NCBI RefSeq assembly: GCF_017592395.1 | Contig: NZ_JAGFOU010000015.1 | Coordinates: 1-64,000 of the forward strand | Direction: 5' to 3' | DNA from: Actinomyces bowdenii | Lineage (GTDB): Bacteria > Actinomycetota > Actinomycetes > Actinomycetales > Actinomycetaceae | Length of the DNA: 64,000 bases | Part shown: positions 7,776 to 16,300 of the stretch, one piece after another | Layout of the letters: every line of letters begins with the position of its first letter | Position numbering within the stretch: the stretch's first letter is position 1 | Notes under the pieces: model-generated | Databases searched by the model: none | Told to the model about the DNA's origin: nothing | The model's input: the letters and a program-made list of their open reading frames with translations, nothing else | Translations under genes and position numbers: made by a program

Positions 7776-9224
7776 CTAACTGTCACCTTCTTCCGGCAAC
7801 GAATCCTCATCAGGAGGCCAGCTGGTCAGTCCTTCCGGATCCCTACCGAGGAAGTTATCCTCCGAAAGATTGTTTCCCTGTTCGAACTTTGATCCACCAA
7901 AGAAAGCCCATCCATGAAAATAGGCGCCACGGAAATCGACCTCATTAAAGGTCACATCCTTGAACAACGCTTTCTCCTTGAAATGAACCTCCTCAAAGGT
8001 AAGGAAATGCTTGAATGTGGATCTCCTAAAAAGAACTTCTTTGAAGGTTACGTCCTTAAAAAGGGTACGCCCGTCGAAAATGACCCCTAAGAATGCCGCT
8101 TTCGCGACTTCAATATTCTCAAAATAGGCATCCAGGAAAGTGGTCTTGGACCCACTACTAAAGGTCAGTTCATTAACGTAGATATCCTTGAAGGTTGATT
8201 CCAGGAACTTAGTGTCATCAAAAGAAGTACGTGCTCCGAAGTCTACATCGCAGAATTCAGCTTCACGGAATATGGCGCCATGAAAATTGACATTTTCCCG
8301 GGAGTTCGAGCCTCCAAATTTAATAGATATGAATTTCAGCCTTCTGAACTCTCCGTTCGCAAAGTTAACGCCCTCCAGGAATTGAGATCCACTGAGATCG
8401 ATGTCAGCAAACCTAGACCCATGAAAATCAACTTCTCCGTTGAAAACTGTCAAACGGAAGTCGACAGAACCACCAAAGCAGAGATTACTGAAATCAACTC
8501 GCTCAGTTATCACCGCCCCGCGAAGATTGATCGCACAGTCGCACCAGAGTTGCTCATCCTCAAGTTTCTGGATGACAGCATCACATCTATCGCTCTTCTC
8601 ACGTTCCTTACGCATATGCCGGGAAATCACATTCAGGACGATATCCTCGAGTGCCGAATCGTTATTCACATACGACCCAGTATTAGCGTCCCAAGATCCT
8701 CGTTCTGTTCGCAGGTATCCGCACAGGAGATCGACTACACGCTGGCGATAGTTACCGCGGTGAGTATCAGCCACTTCAGTCAGTGCGTAGACTCCGGCAA
8801 TTCTCACCTGAGGAGATTCGCTCCCTAGTTGCTGCACCGCACGAAGAATTTTTTCTTCGATTCGCTCCAGCTTGATATCCTCTTCAGAGGATTCAATACT
8901 ATCTCTCTCCCTGTACTTGATGACAAGATAGACAGTTCCGCCTAATCCACCCACTGCAGTGAGAGATAACTTGACGCGATCCGCATGCTCCTGGCTCACA
9001 CCTAAATGACGCCAGTTCGCCCACAACCTGCTCCATCCGCTACTCTCCGCTTCAGCCCATAAAGCGCCCAGAACAGTGAAGCAAACTAGCCCTATCGCTA
9101 ATACAAGCAGAATATGCCGCAGGAGCGATTCTGTAGACCACCGAAATACACGACCAGAGGCGAGCTTAACCTCAGAAATAATATCACTTCTAAGTAGGCA
9201 AATTTTTTTAATATTTTTTAACAT
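7776..9224 (-). CDS. membrane-anchored pentapeptide-repeat protein
   Basis: The 482-residue protein has two N-terminal transmembrane helices (about 36-57 and 85-105), a helical segment with VRIAGVYALTEVADTH, common in this protein class, and then about 230 residues of pentapeptide repeats in which Phe or Leu recurs every fifth position (for example VDFHGSRFADIDLSGSQF). Such repeats fold as a right-handed quadrilateral helix; functions vary and none can be assigned. The start has AAGGGG upstream. The gene is clearly AT-richer than its neighbours, with poly-T/A runs at its 5' end (9199-9221), suggesting acquisition from elsewhere. It lies between the RAMP operon and the Csm6-like gene on the same strand, with gaps of 135 and 209 bp. 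Confidence 0.85.
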   Translation of the reverse strand: MLKNIKKICLLRSDIISEVKLASGRVFRWSTESLLRHILLVLAIGLVCFTVLGALWAEAESSGWSRLWANWRHLGVSQEHADRVKLSLTAVGGLGGTVYLVIKYRERDSIESSEEDIKLERIEEKILRAVQQLGSESPQVRIAGVYALTEVADTHRGNYRQRVVDLLCGYLRTERGSWDANTGSYVNNDSALEDIVLNVISRHMRKEREKSDRCDAVIQKLEDEQLWCDCAINLRGAVITERVDFSNLCFGGSVDFRLTVFNGEVDFHGSRFADIDLSGSQFLEGVNFANGEFRRLKFISIKFGGSNSRENVNFHGAIFREAEFCDVDFGARTSFDDTKFLESTFKDIYVNELTFSSGSKTTFLDAYFENIEVAKAAFLGVIFDGRTLFKDVTFKEVLFRRSTFKHFLTFEEVHFKEKALFKDVTFNEVDFRGAYFHGWAFFGGSKFEQGNNLSEDNFLGRDPEGLTSWPPDEDSLPEEGDS

Positions 9225-9359
9225 AAGGATCCCCTTTTCGATGATGAAGGATTATTCAAGGAACGAAACAAAGGTCGTCGACCTGGATAAATGCAAGCGA
9301 TCATTATCATTATATCTGTAAACAACGCTCACTATAGAGGCGGGACAGTTGATGCTAAG

Positions 9360-9767
9360 TCAGCCAGTGAAGGTGACATTCAAAGGGACTTGATGCATGG
9401 CCAGTCCGCGGGCGCCGATGGGCCGTCCTTCCTCATCGCGGATGAGCTCGTGAGGCCAGGCGAGGTCACGACGCTCAGGGCAGTGCTCAGCCACCACGCG
9501 ACTGGTCACGTAGAGAACACCCGGCTGAGGGTCAGGCAGCGGTGGGTCAAGACCGAGGAGTCGCTCACCATGGGCCACCGTCAACTCCACACCAGACTCC
9601 CCCGGCTCCCCGTCACTTGTCGCAAGGATGCGCGTCGTTTCGCCGCCACCCAGGATGAGCCGAGGCACCACCGCGGCCGGCGGGAGAACAACCCTGTCAT
9701 CGCCCTCGCCCCACAGCACCACCTCGTGCGGACTGAGGTTGATCAACGTATGCATGTCGCGCTTCAT
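9360..9767 (-). CDS. small conserved protein at the end of the effector operon
   Basis: A 135-residue protein with INLSPHEVVLW near its start, a central PGVLYVTSRVVAEHCPERRDL and a late LIRDEEGRPIGARGL. From memory, small proteins of this pattern occur widely in actinobacteria and phages without a known function; I cannot give a family name. It starts 13 bp after the RAMP gene stop, with AGGAG 5 nt before the ATG, and is last in the cas10 operon. A role in the CRISPR response, such as ring nuclease or regulator, is only a guess from position. It lacks the features I would expect of Csx16 or Csx20. Confidence 0.6.
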   Translation of the reverse strand: MKRDMHTLINLSPHEVVLWGEGDDRVVLPPAAVVPRLILGGGETTRILATSDGEPGESGVELTVAHGERLLGLDPPLPDPQPGVLYVTSRVVAEHCPERRDLAWPHELIRDEEGRPIGARGLAMHQVPLNVTFTG

Positions 9768-9780
9768 GCCCGCTCCTATG

Positions 9781-11979
9781 TCAACGACGCCTGTAGTTGT
9801 TCTGACGGCAGCCATGGCCCCGGTCCTGCTGCGAGACACGGATACTGATAGGCCTCGGTTCATCCTCCATCAGCGGATGCGGTGAGACCCCGGCACCGTC
9901 TCGAGGATGTCCATCATGAGTCATGTTGTTCTCCTTGTTCTCCTCCAGCCACATGTGGCGGACGGGAACGGAGTCGGTATAGCCATAGGCGGCACGCTGC
10001 ATGGCTTTCACCCAAGGGATCTTGTCCAGATAACTAACGACGCGCTCAGACAGGACGGGGAAAGCATCGGCGCTCGGCACAGCACCGAGGCATCCCTCGA
10101 GATCCTCATACTGCCGGGCGATCTCCTGGCCGGTCGTCGCTCTCACGCCGCCATCAGCGATCTCGACCTTGACCACGCCCAGGCCCAGGGGCTTGCCCAA
10201 GCCCATCCGCAGGTACCCGGCCTGCCCCGGCTCCCGATCGGCGGCCGGAACGAGATTCTCAGGGTTGAGCAGCCACAGGAGGGCGGCGAGCTCCTCCCCC
10301 AGAAGGTCCGTGAACTGCACGGTGCAGGACATGACGCTGCCTGTCATGATCCAACTCGCAGCCCGCAGCCTCACGGAGTCCTTCGGTTTGTCCACCCCTG
10401 AAGGGACATGAACGTCCGTCGCCTCCCCGGGGAAGCCAGGTCGATCCAGGAGCATGCGGTGCACCGGGTACGCGGCGGTACCCAGCAACTGCCTCCTGCT
10501 GTAGTAGGAGGACCTGGGAAGCGCCTGCCGATCAGGCCCAGTAGGCGTCGCGCCCCCGTGATCAGTGAGGAACCGCCTGGCGGAGGTAGTCTTCGGGCTC
10601 AGGAGCGGTGCGAGCAACTGCGGCTTCTCACTGACCTCCACACCACTGGTGTCCACGGGGCCGAAGGTGAGGCGGCCCCTGAGAGCGACATCCCCTCCAA
10701 CGGCACCCTTCGGCGGATCAGGCACCACGTAGCCGAACAGTCGTTCAGCGGCGCTGGCCTGCTCCCGGGAAGCGGCAGGCAGGACCTTCTGCTCCTCAGC
10801 AAGATCGTAAGGGGAGACACTGTAGGCACGGCGGCCGATCATCGTCGGAACGACCTCGCACACGGTCGGCGTGTGCCGCAAGTGCACAATAGCGCCGTCC
10901 TCATAGTCACTATCCGCAAGCCTCGCGTAGGCCAGATCCCCAGGCTTGAGGCCGGGATGCCCGGCTTTCCCGCCCTCCTGTGCCACAACGGTCACCCGAT
11001 TAGGCGTGCTCCGTTTTCCTCCACGCTTTTCCTCCTCCTTGCGCTGGTCCCTGTAGCCGTTGGCGATGACCCTATAGCCCTCCGCGACGTCACGCGGGAT
11101 GACCACCGGGACCGGTGGATTGACGTCCACGCTGAAGAAGAAGCGCTCGTCATGCTTCTTGGGGAAGAGCCTGCGTGGATTCTCCTCGTCCCGAGCGGTC
11201 CGGTAGACATAACCGGTGACATCGCGATAGCGATCGAGAACAGTCACATCGGATTTGATTCTGAAAGCTTCTTCCAGTTGTCCGCCGGCAGGAGCGATGT
11301 GAGTGACCTGCCAGTAGGTGTAGCGCCTGCTCCGATGGAGGCAGAGCTCCAGGTCGCAGGTGAGCTTCTTTCCGTGGGCCGTCATGGCCCTGAGGCGCCG
11401 AACGCCTCCTTTAAGCTTCAGGTCTGCATGCCCCGAGTCTTCCGCCTGGAGCGCGGCTGCGCGCATGATCGGCAGTCTCCTCCCCTGCACATACCGATGC
11501 CATTCCTCCTCGCCGAGGAGGAGTTCCGCGTCGAGATCACCATCATCCCGTTCACCGGTGACCCGGATCGGCACCAGGCGCAGTGCCTCCGCTGCGTCCG
11601 CACGGTAGGTGAGGCGGTCTCCGTGGCCCTCGAAGACCCGGAAGCGGGAGGCCGTCAGCGTCTCGTAGGCACGAGAGAGCATGCCCTTGATCATGGTGGG
11701 AGGGACCACCACGCTCCCGTCCTCGCCACGGGGGAGGCTCACAGTCGATGGCTCATCTCGGCCGTTCTCAGGCTCTTTCTGCTCCCCGAAGACCAGAGGC
11801 GTCATCGCCGTCAGGCGCAGGTCGATACTGCCCGACCAGCGCTCGGGATGAAGGTGATCATGGCCGGCCCCTGAATGGTCGGTGAAGAGCGCTGCCGGCA
11901 GCCGACCTTGATCGGCGTCCCGGCCGGCACTTGTGCGCAGCACCGGGATACGGTTGACCGCGGAGTGGAACTCTGCCAT
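9781..11979 (-). CDS. large type III RAMP (Cas7-like) protein, TIGR03986 type
   Basis: A 732-residue RAMP protein of the type III backbone. It carries TPLVFGEQ near residue 60 and an early IKGMLSRAYETLTASRFRVF, the region that in this family follows the first RAMP strand. A late Gly-rich stretch (YLRMGLGKPLGLGVVKVEI) matches the RAMP G-loop. Length and order agree with the TIGR03986 family seen in III-D-like loci; this assignment is from memory of the family. The start follows the Csx19-like stop by 1 bp. The last ~50 residues are polar and may be disordered. It probably lies at one end of the crRNA-bound filament. Confidence 0.7.
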   Translation of the reverse strand: MAEFHSAVNRIPVLRTSAGRDADQGRLPAALFTDHSGAGHDHLHPERWSGSIDLRLTAMTPLVFGEQKEPENGRDEPSTVSLPRGEDGSVVVPPTMIKGMLSRAYETLTASRFRVFEGHGDRLTYRADAAEALRLVPIRVTGERDDGDLDAELLLGEEEWHRYVQGRRLPIMRAAALQAEDSGHADLKLKGGVRRLRAMTAHGKKLTCDLELCLHRSRRYTYWQVTHIAPAGGQLEEAFRIKSDVTVLDRYRDVTGYVYRTARDEENPRRLFPKKHDERFFFSVDVNPPVPVVIPRDVAEGYRVIANGYRDQRKEEEKRGGKRSTPNRVTVVAQEGGKAGHPGLKPGDLAYARLADSDYEDGAIVHLRHTPTVCEVVPTMIGRRAYSVSPYDLAEEQKVLPAASREQASAAERLFGYVVPDPPKGAVGGDVALRGRLTFGPVDTSGVEVSEKPQLLAPLLSPKTTSARRFLTDHGGATPTGPDRQALPRSSYYSRRQLLGTAAYPVHRMLLDRPGFPGEATDVHVPSGVDKPKDSVRLRAASWIMTGSVMSCTVQFTDLLGEELAALLWLLNPENLVPAADREPGQAGYLRMGLGKPLGLGVVKVEIADGGVRATTGQEIARQYEDLEGCLGAVPSADAFPVLSERVVSYLDKIPWVKAMQRAAYGYTDSVPVRHMWLEENKENNMTHDGHPRDGAGVSPHPLMEDEPRPISIRVSQQDRGHGCRQNNYRRR

Positions 11980-11980
11980 C

Positions 11981-12550
11981 TCAACCCCACCTTCCTGTGA
12001 AGAGCTCGTCGGCGAAGACTGTGTTGCTGTAGGCGGGCTCCTCGATGAAGACCTCCAGGCAGGTCATCACCCCCGGGTCGCGCCCGCTCCTCTGGGACGA
12101 CTGGTGCTGGAGGTACTCATTCCTGCGGTACCAGCAGGGCTCCGCCCCCTCCTCCATGGCGCTGCTCACCCGGGTCATCGCGCTGCCCGCCCCATTGAGC
12201 CACCGCAGCTCATGAGCGAGCACACCCCGCCCCCGGTGCCCCTCGGGCTGCCACAGCCGCAACTCGTAGACCGTGCTGCGATCCACTGGCCCGCCATCGG
12301 TCGAGAGGAGCTGGTCGGCCGTGGCCCGGCGCAGCGCGATGGAGCCCTGGGTGGTCTCGGCCAGCCCCACCCAGTGATCATCCGCAGCGAGCCGCCCCAG
12401 GGCCTCATCCAGGGTGTCGGCCTCCCAGTGCTCGCGGTGCCAGGAGCCCCGCTTCAGCAGCGGCAGGTCCTTGGCCAGGCTCTCCATGAGCCTGCCCGCG
12501 CGACCGTGGTCCTCCTGCGGGGGAGGAACGATTGAGTCTTCCTGTGTCAT
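11981..12550 (-). CDS. Csx19-like type III-D accessory protein
   Basis: A 189-residue protein with YELRLWQPEG and LAHELRWLNGAG in the middle, a pattern reminiscent of Csx19 (TIGR03984), a small protein that accompanies III-D effectors. Size and place between RAMP genes agree. The ATG at 12550 overlaps the upstream stop by one base (TGATG) and has GAGGAG 8 nt before it; a GTG at 12556 would sit too close to that site. Molecular role is unclear, possibly a small structural subunit. The assignment is moderate because the similarity is weak by eye. Confidence 0.5.
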   Translation of the reverse strand: MTQEDSIVPPPQEDHGRAGRLMESLAKDLPLLKRGSWHREHWEADTLDEALGRLAADDHWVGLAETTQGSIALRRATADQLLSTDGGPVDRSTVYELRLWQPEGHRGRGVLAHELRWLNGAGSAMTRVSSAMEEGAEPCWYRRNEYLQHQSSQRSGRDPGVMTCLEVFIEEPAYSNTVFADELFTGRWG

Positions 12551-14229
12551 CAGCACTGCTCCTCGCCTTGTACGGCGTCCTGCGTCTCCTGGAGGTAGTC
12601 GGTCCAGGTGGCGCCCTCCTCCATGTCGTCATTGAGGCCCCTGAGACGGGCCAGCAGCTCCTGGGCGACCCTCCTGCCGGTCTCGGCATCTCCATCACGG
12701 CCGGGGGAGCCGAGGCGCCACGTGCCATGCAGCAGCCCGTCGTCGCCTTCGACTCTCATGGCGGTGACGCGCACCGCTCCCAGCCCTCGGGTTCCCCGGC
12801 TTCCCAGGGGCAGGGCGCCGGTGGAGAGCTCGGCCAGGGCCAGTCCCAGGAGGCACAGGGCCGCCCGACGCCGATTGGGCACCTGGCTGTTGTGGCGCTC
12901 CTTGGCTGCGCGGACACGGTCATCGTCCTCATCGCAGACCGGCTGGATGCGGCTGATCCTGTCGAGGTCGATCTCCAGGACCAGGTCATTCCAGCCGGCG
13001 TCGGGGATGAGCTCTTTGAACAGCGCGCCGTCCTTGACTCCGCCGGTCCAGCGGTCCCCGGCGTTGTGGGTGCGCTCCCTGAGCTCGGCCTGGCCCCGGG
13101 CGAGGGTCTCCAGGACGCGCACGGCGCCGCGCCGCTCGGTGCTGCCGAACAGGTACCTCACGAGGGCGGGGTCCTGGGCGAGCTGCTTGTGGACCTCTGT
13201 GGTGGACCAGTCGTGCGGTGTGCCCGGCGCGGGCTCCCCTGCCAGGAGGATGGTGCGGGCGATGCGGCTGGCCCTGCTGCGCAGCGCCCCGCGCACGCTG
13301 GAGCCGGGCAGGACGAGCGGGCTCGTCTCATCGGTCTGACAGCCCTTCTTCGAGCGCGTCCTCAGGGGCCGGGTGGGCACGGGCTGCTTGCCGCCCGGGT
13401 CATCGTCGCTTCCCCGCTCCTTCTCATCGCGCGGCTCGGCCACGAGGATGCCGGTGGGGCTGTCCCAGGTGATGGAGACCCTCAGGCGGGTATCGTCCGG
13501 AAGGTCAGTGGCGATAGGCACATTGATGGTGGTGGGCTTGGGGCTGAGCAGTTGCCGCAGCCCCTCCGGGCTGTCCAGGTGGTGGCGTACGACGGCGATC
13601 GTGCTGGTGCTCTGCGCCTCCTCCAGGACGACCCGGCCCCAACCGGCGTTGCCGCGACCGCCCAGACTCACCCTCCCGGCCTTGAGCAGGGCGACGATCT
13701 GGCCCAGGAGGGTTTCGAAGTCCTCCCGCGGGCCGTCTCCCTTGATGGAGCCGACCTGCCCGCTGAGATGCAGCGTCAGCTCCTGGCCCTCCGGCACGAT
13801 CTCGTGGACGAACAGCGCGGTATCGCCAGCGCTGCCCCAGTAGCGGTCGACGGCGATGCCGGTGCGCTCGACCCTCGCCGCATCACTGAGGTCGATGGGG
13901 TGGGTGATGAGGGCGCTGGCCTGCTCCTGGCCGCCCCACAGGGCGCACATGGCATCTGCGGCATTGTGCCCGTAGGTCTGCCGCCTCTGTCCGTAGGCCC
14001 GCATCCATGCGGCGCGCAGGGCGCCCTTGATGGAGCGGCCGGGCAGGATGGGCCGGTTGGAGGCGTCGCGCACGAAGAGCCGGGGCTCGGCGTGGCGCTT
14101 CTCGCCGTCCTCATCACGTGGGCGCTCCCGTCGCTCGGCGGAGCGGTCCACCTGGTACTCGGCGCCGCCGCTGTGCAGCGGCGAGACGGTTCTCAGCGCC
14201 AGATTGAGCTCGTAGCGAGTCAGGCTCAT
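12550..14229 (-). CDS. tandem Cas7-Cas7 (Csm3-like) fusion
   Basis: A 559-residue protein made of two Cas7/Csm3-type RAMP domains. Each has the thumb-proximal motif LPG-S-(I/V)-(K/R)-GALR (62-72 and 307-317) and a C-terminal Gly-rich loop (GGRGNAGWGRV at 190-200; GSRGTRGLGAV at 476-486). Cas7 subunits line the crRNA and cut target RNA at 6-nt intervals through an aspartate; D28 after SPLHSGG is the likeliest candidate in the first domain, and none is obvious in the second. Starts with an ATGA overlap on the Csx10-like gene, so translational coupling is expected. Such fusions fix the copy number of backbone subunits. Confidence 0.8.
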   Translation of the reverse strand: MSLTRYELNLALRTVSPLHSGGAEYQVDRSAERRERPRDEDGEKRHAEPRLFVRDASNRPILPGRSIKGALRAAWMRAYGQRRQTYGHNAADAMCALWGGQEQASALITHPIDLSDAARVERTGIAVDRYWGSAGDTALFVHEIVPEGQELTLHLSGQVGSIKGDGPREDFETLLGQIVALLKAGRVSLGGRGNAGWGRVVLEEAQSTSTIAVVRHHLDSPEGLRQLLSPKPTTINVPIATDLPDDTRLRVSITWDSPTGILVAEPRDEKERGSDDDPGGKQPVPTRPLRTRSKKGCQTDETSPLVLPGSSVRGALRSRASRIARTILLAGEPAPGTPHDWSTTEVHKQLAQDPALVRYLFGSTERRGAVRVLETLARGQAELRERTHNAGDRWTGGVKDGALFKELIPDAGWNDLVLEIDLDRISRIQPVCDEDDDRVRAAKERHNSQVPNRRRAALCLLGLALAELSTGALPLGSRGTRGLGAVRVTAMRVEGDDGLLHGTWRLGSPGRDGDAETGRRVAQELLARLRGLNDDMEEGATWTDYLQETQDAVQGEEQC

Positions 14230-16289
14230 CGTCCCTGCCCTTCCCCGATGAAGTCGTTGTGCCTGAGGGTCCGCGCAGTGAAGATCCCGTCGTTTCTCTT
14301 CTCCAGCAGGGGGTGGTCGACGACGATGCGCCCGTATCCCTGCTCGCGCAGCTGGCCCAGGCCGTCGCGGGCGAGTGCCGCCAGGTGCTTGCGCAGCTCC
14401 TGCGCCTGCCCGGGATTCTTGGGGCGGATGCGCAGGGTGGAGCCGGCCTGGATGGCGATGCGGCTGGCCCGCGGCTGCTGGCCGGCGGCGGACCAGCCGT
14501 CGACTCGCCGGTAGCGCAGACCGGCCGCGTACTGGACGTTGGTGTCCCCGCCGGCGTGGTCGGGCACGAGCCTGACCTCGATGCCGCCGCCCAGGGCTGC
14601 CAGGAGGGCGCCGACGCCGCCGGCGGGTCCCAGGCCCGGTGAGCGCAGGAGGAGGTCGGAGGTGCACCAGACTGTGACGGTTCCTGCGCCGTCATCGTCC
14701 TGGGCTCCTTCATTCGCCGGGGCAGTGGCCCCGGCCTCCGAGTCAGCCCCCAGGGCCTCCAGGTCGCCCAACTGGCAGGTGGTCTGCCCATAGGTGCCGG
14801 ACAGTCGCCGCGAGCCCAGGCGGGCGGGGCCGCTGAGGATCTCGGGCAGCCGGTCGGCCACGATGTCGGCCAGCTCCTGGGACAGGCTCACCTCGGCCTG
14901 GAGCCGTATCCCGGCTGGCAGGGCGCGCACCATGAACAGCTGACCGTTGCTGGCGGCGCCGGTGGCGGTGCTGATCGCGGTGGACTGCCGGCCGATGAGT
15001 ACCGGAGTGCCGATGCTGGCGGCGATCTGGTCCTGCATGGCGCCGTCGGTGGGGAAGATGTAGCCGGAGCGCAGGGGCGTGTGGACGACCCCGGGTTCAG
15101 CGGATATCAGCCGGTTCCATACCTCGATGACCCCCTCCCCCATGTCCTCCTTTGTCTTCACCTTGGGCTGGGAGAGCACCAGGGGCACGGGCAGTCCCCG
15201 CACGCCGCCCACGACGGGGGTGGCGTCGCTGACGCGCAGGTGCCCGTTGACGACGGCGTCGCGCACCGACTGGTCGCTGGGATAGGCGCGGCGCAGCTGG
15301 GCGTGGATCCAGGGCAGCAGGACGGTCCCGCGCAGGAAGTCCAGGGAGCGCACCTCGTTGGAGTAGGGGACCTCGTAGGACACCAGGGGCGCCTCCAGGT
15401 CGATGGTGAGGGTGGCCCGTCTGGCCATCTCGGGGGCCGTGGCGCTGCGGCGGGTCAGGGTGGCGGGCGCGGGGCGGGAGCGGGTGGGGATGCTGGGGTG
15501 GGTGCTGGGTGCCTCGAGCTGCTGGCGGCACCACTGCCGGTCCAGCTCCTGGTCGCCGTCGATAAGCACCGCCCGGCATTGGCCGTCCCCGCTGGTGCGG
15601 TCCGAGCCGACGGCGGTGACGAGCTGGGCGGCGATGGCCAGCAGGAGGCGGGCGTCATGGCGGGTCTTCTCGTTCCACACGGGCGTGGCGGGGTCCATGC
15701 CCTCATCGAGCAGGGTCACGGTGCTCTCGCCTTGGCCGCATCCCGCCCGCTCGAAAAGGCGCAGGAAGTCCTCCTTGGCGGCCCCGGTCTCCTCATCGAT
15801 GCTCACCCCGATGACCGAGTGCGTGGGGGCGAGCGCCTCGCCGTCCTCGCCCGTGACCTGGGTGATGGTGATAGTGGCGTCGCTGAGGGCGATGAGTCGG
15901 GACTGGTCGACCGTACGCGGGCCTGCATCCCGTGGGGGCCTGGTGGGAGTGGGAGGCTTGGTGGATTGGGCCTCGTCAGTGGGGTGGTCAGGGCTGGTGA
16001 GGCGGTCGTGGCTGGTGGGGCGGGGCTGGTCGCCGGTGCCGAACAGTGCGAGGGCGAGTTGGCGCCAGTGGCCGTTGGGCTGGGCGCCGTCGAGTGCATG
16101 GGCGGCGTTGAGGGCCTGCTCGCGCAGGATCCCGGTGATGACGGTGCCGCGGATGATGGGACGGCCGCCACTCCGGGCCTCCCTCTCGATGACGGCGTCC
16201 ACTCCCCCGGCGATGCCGGTGCCGGTCTCCACGCCCCAGTCGGAGGTCAGGGTGAGGCGGAGGGTGAGTGTTGGGCTCTGCGCAGGCAT
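14226..16289 (-). CDS. Cas7 / Csx10-like RAMP fusion
   Basis: A 687-residue protein with two RAMP modules. Residues 1-285 resemble Csm3/Cas7 (LTSDWGVETGTG, PIIRGTVITGILREQA near 44-59, and a Gly-rich GSDRTSGDGQCRA near 228-240). Residues from about 291 resemble Csx10, the Cas5-like subunit that caps the crRNA 5' tag in III-D complexes (TLTIDLEAPLVSYEV, then RSLDFLRGTVLLPWIHAQL at 314-332). The region 94-125 is Pro/Thr-rich linker. The ATG at 16289 has AGGAGG 7 nt upstream, overlapping the cas10 stop; a GTG lies one codon earlier. The Csx10 part is the main reason for calling the system III-D. Confidence 0.7.
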   Translation of the reverse strand: MPAQSPTLTLRLTLTSDWGVETGTGIAGGVDAVIEREARSGGRPIIRGTVITGILREQALNAAHALDGAQPNGHWRQLALALFGTGDQPRPTSHDRLTSPDHPTDEAQSTKPPTPTRPPRDAGPRTVDQSRLIALSDATITITQVTGEDGEALAPTHSVIGVSIDEETGAAKEDFLRLFERAGCGQGESTVTLLDEGMDPATPVWNEKTRHDARLLLAIAAQLVTAVGSDRTSGDGQCRAVLIDGDQELDRQWCRQQLEAPSTHPSIPTRSRPAPATLTRRSATAPEMARRATLTIDLEAPLVSYEVPYSNEVRSLDFLRGTVLLPWIHAQLRRAYPSDQSVRDAVVNGHLRVSDATPVVGGVRGLPVPLVLSQPKVKTKEDMGEGVIEVWNRLISAEPGVVHTPLRSGYIFPTDGAMQDQIAASIGTPVLIGRQSTAISTATGAASNGQLFMVRALPAGIRLQAEVSLSQELADIVADRLPEILSGPARLGSRRLSGTYGQTTCQLGDLEALGADSEAGATAPANEGAQDDDGAGTVTVWCTSDLLLRSPGLGPAGGVGALLAALGGGIEVRLVPDHAGGDTNVQYAAGLRYRRVDGWSAAGQQPRASRIAIQAGSTLRIRPKNPGQAQELRKHLAALARDGLGQLREQGYGRIVVDHPLLEKRNDGIFTARTLRHNDFIGEGQGR

Positions 16290-16300
16290 CACTGGTCCTC

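Noticed and set aside
10408-11874. Open frames on the plus strand across the RAMP operon, and similar ones at 12532-14514 and 15081-16304
   Set aside because: Antisense shadows of the RAMP genes, without domains or start signals.
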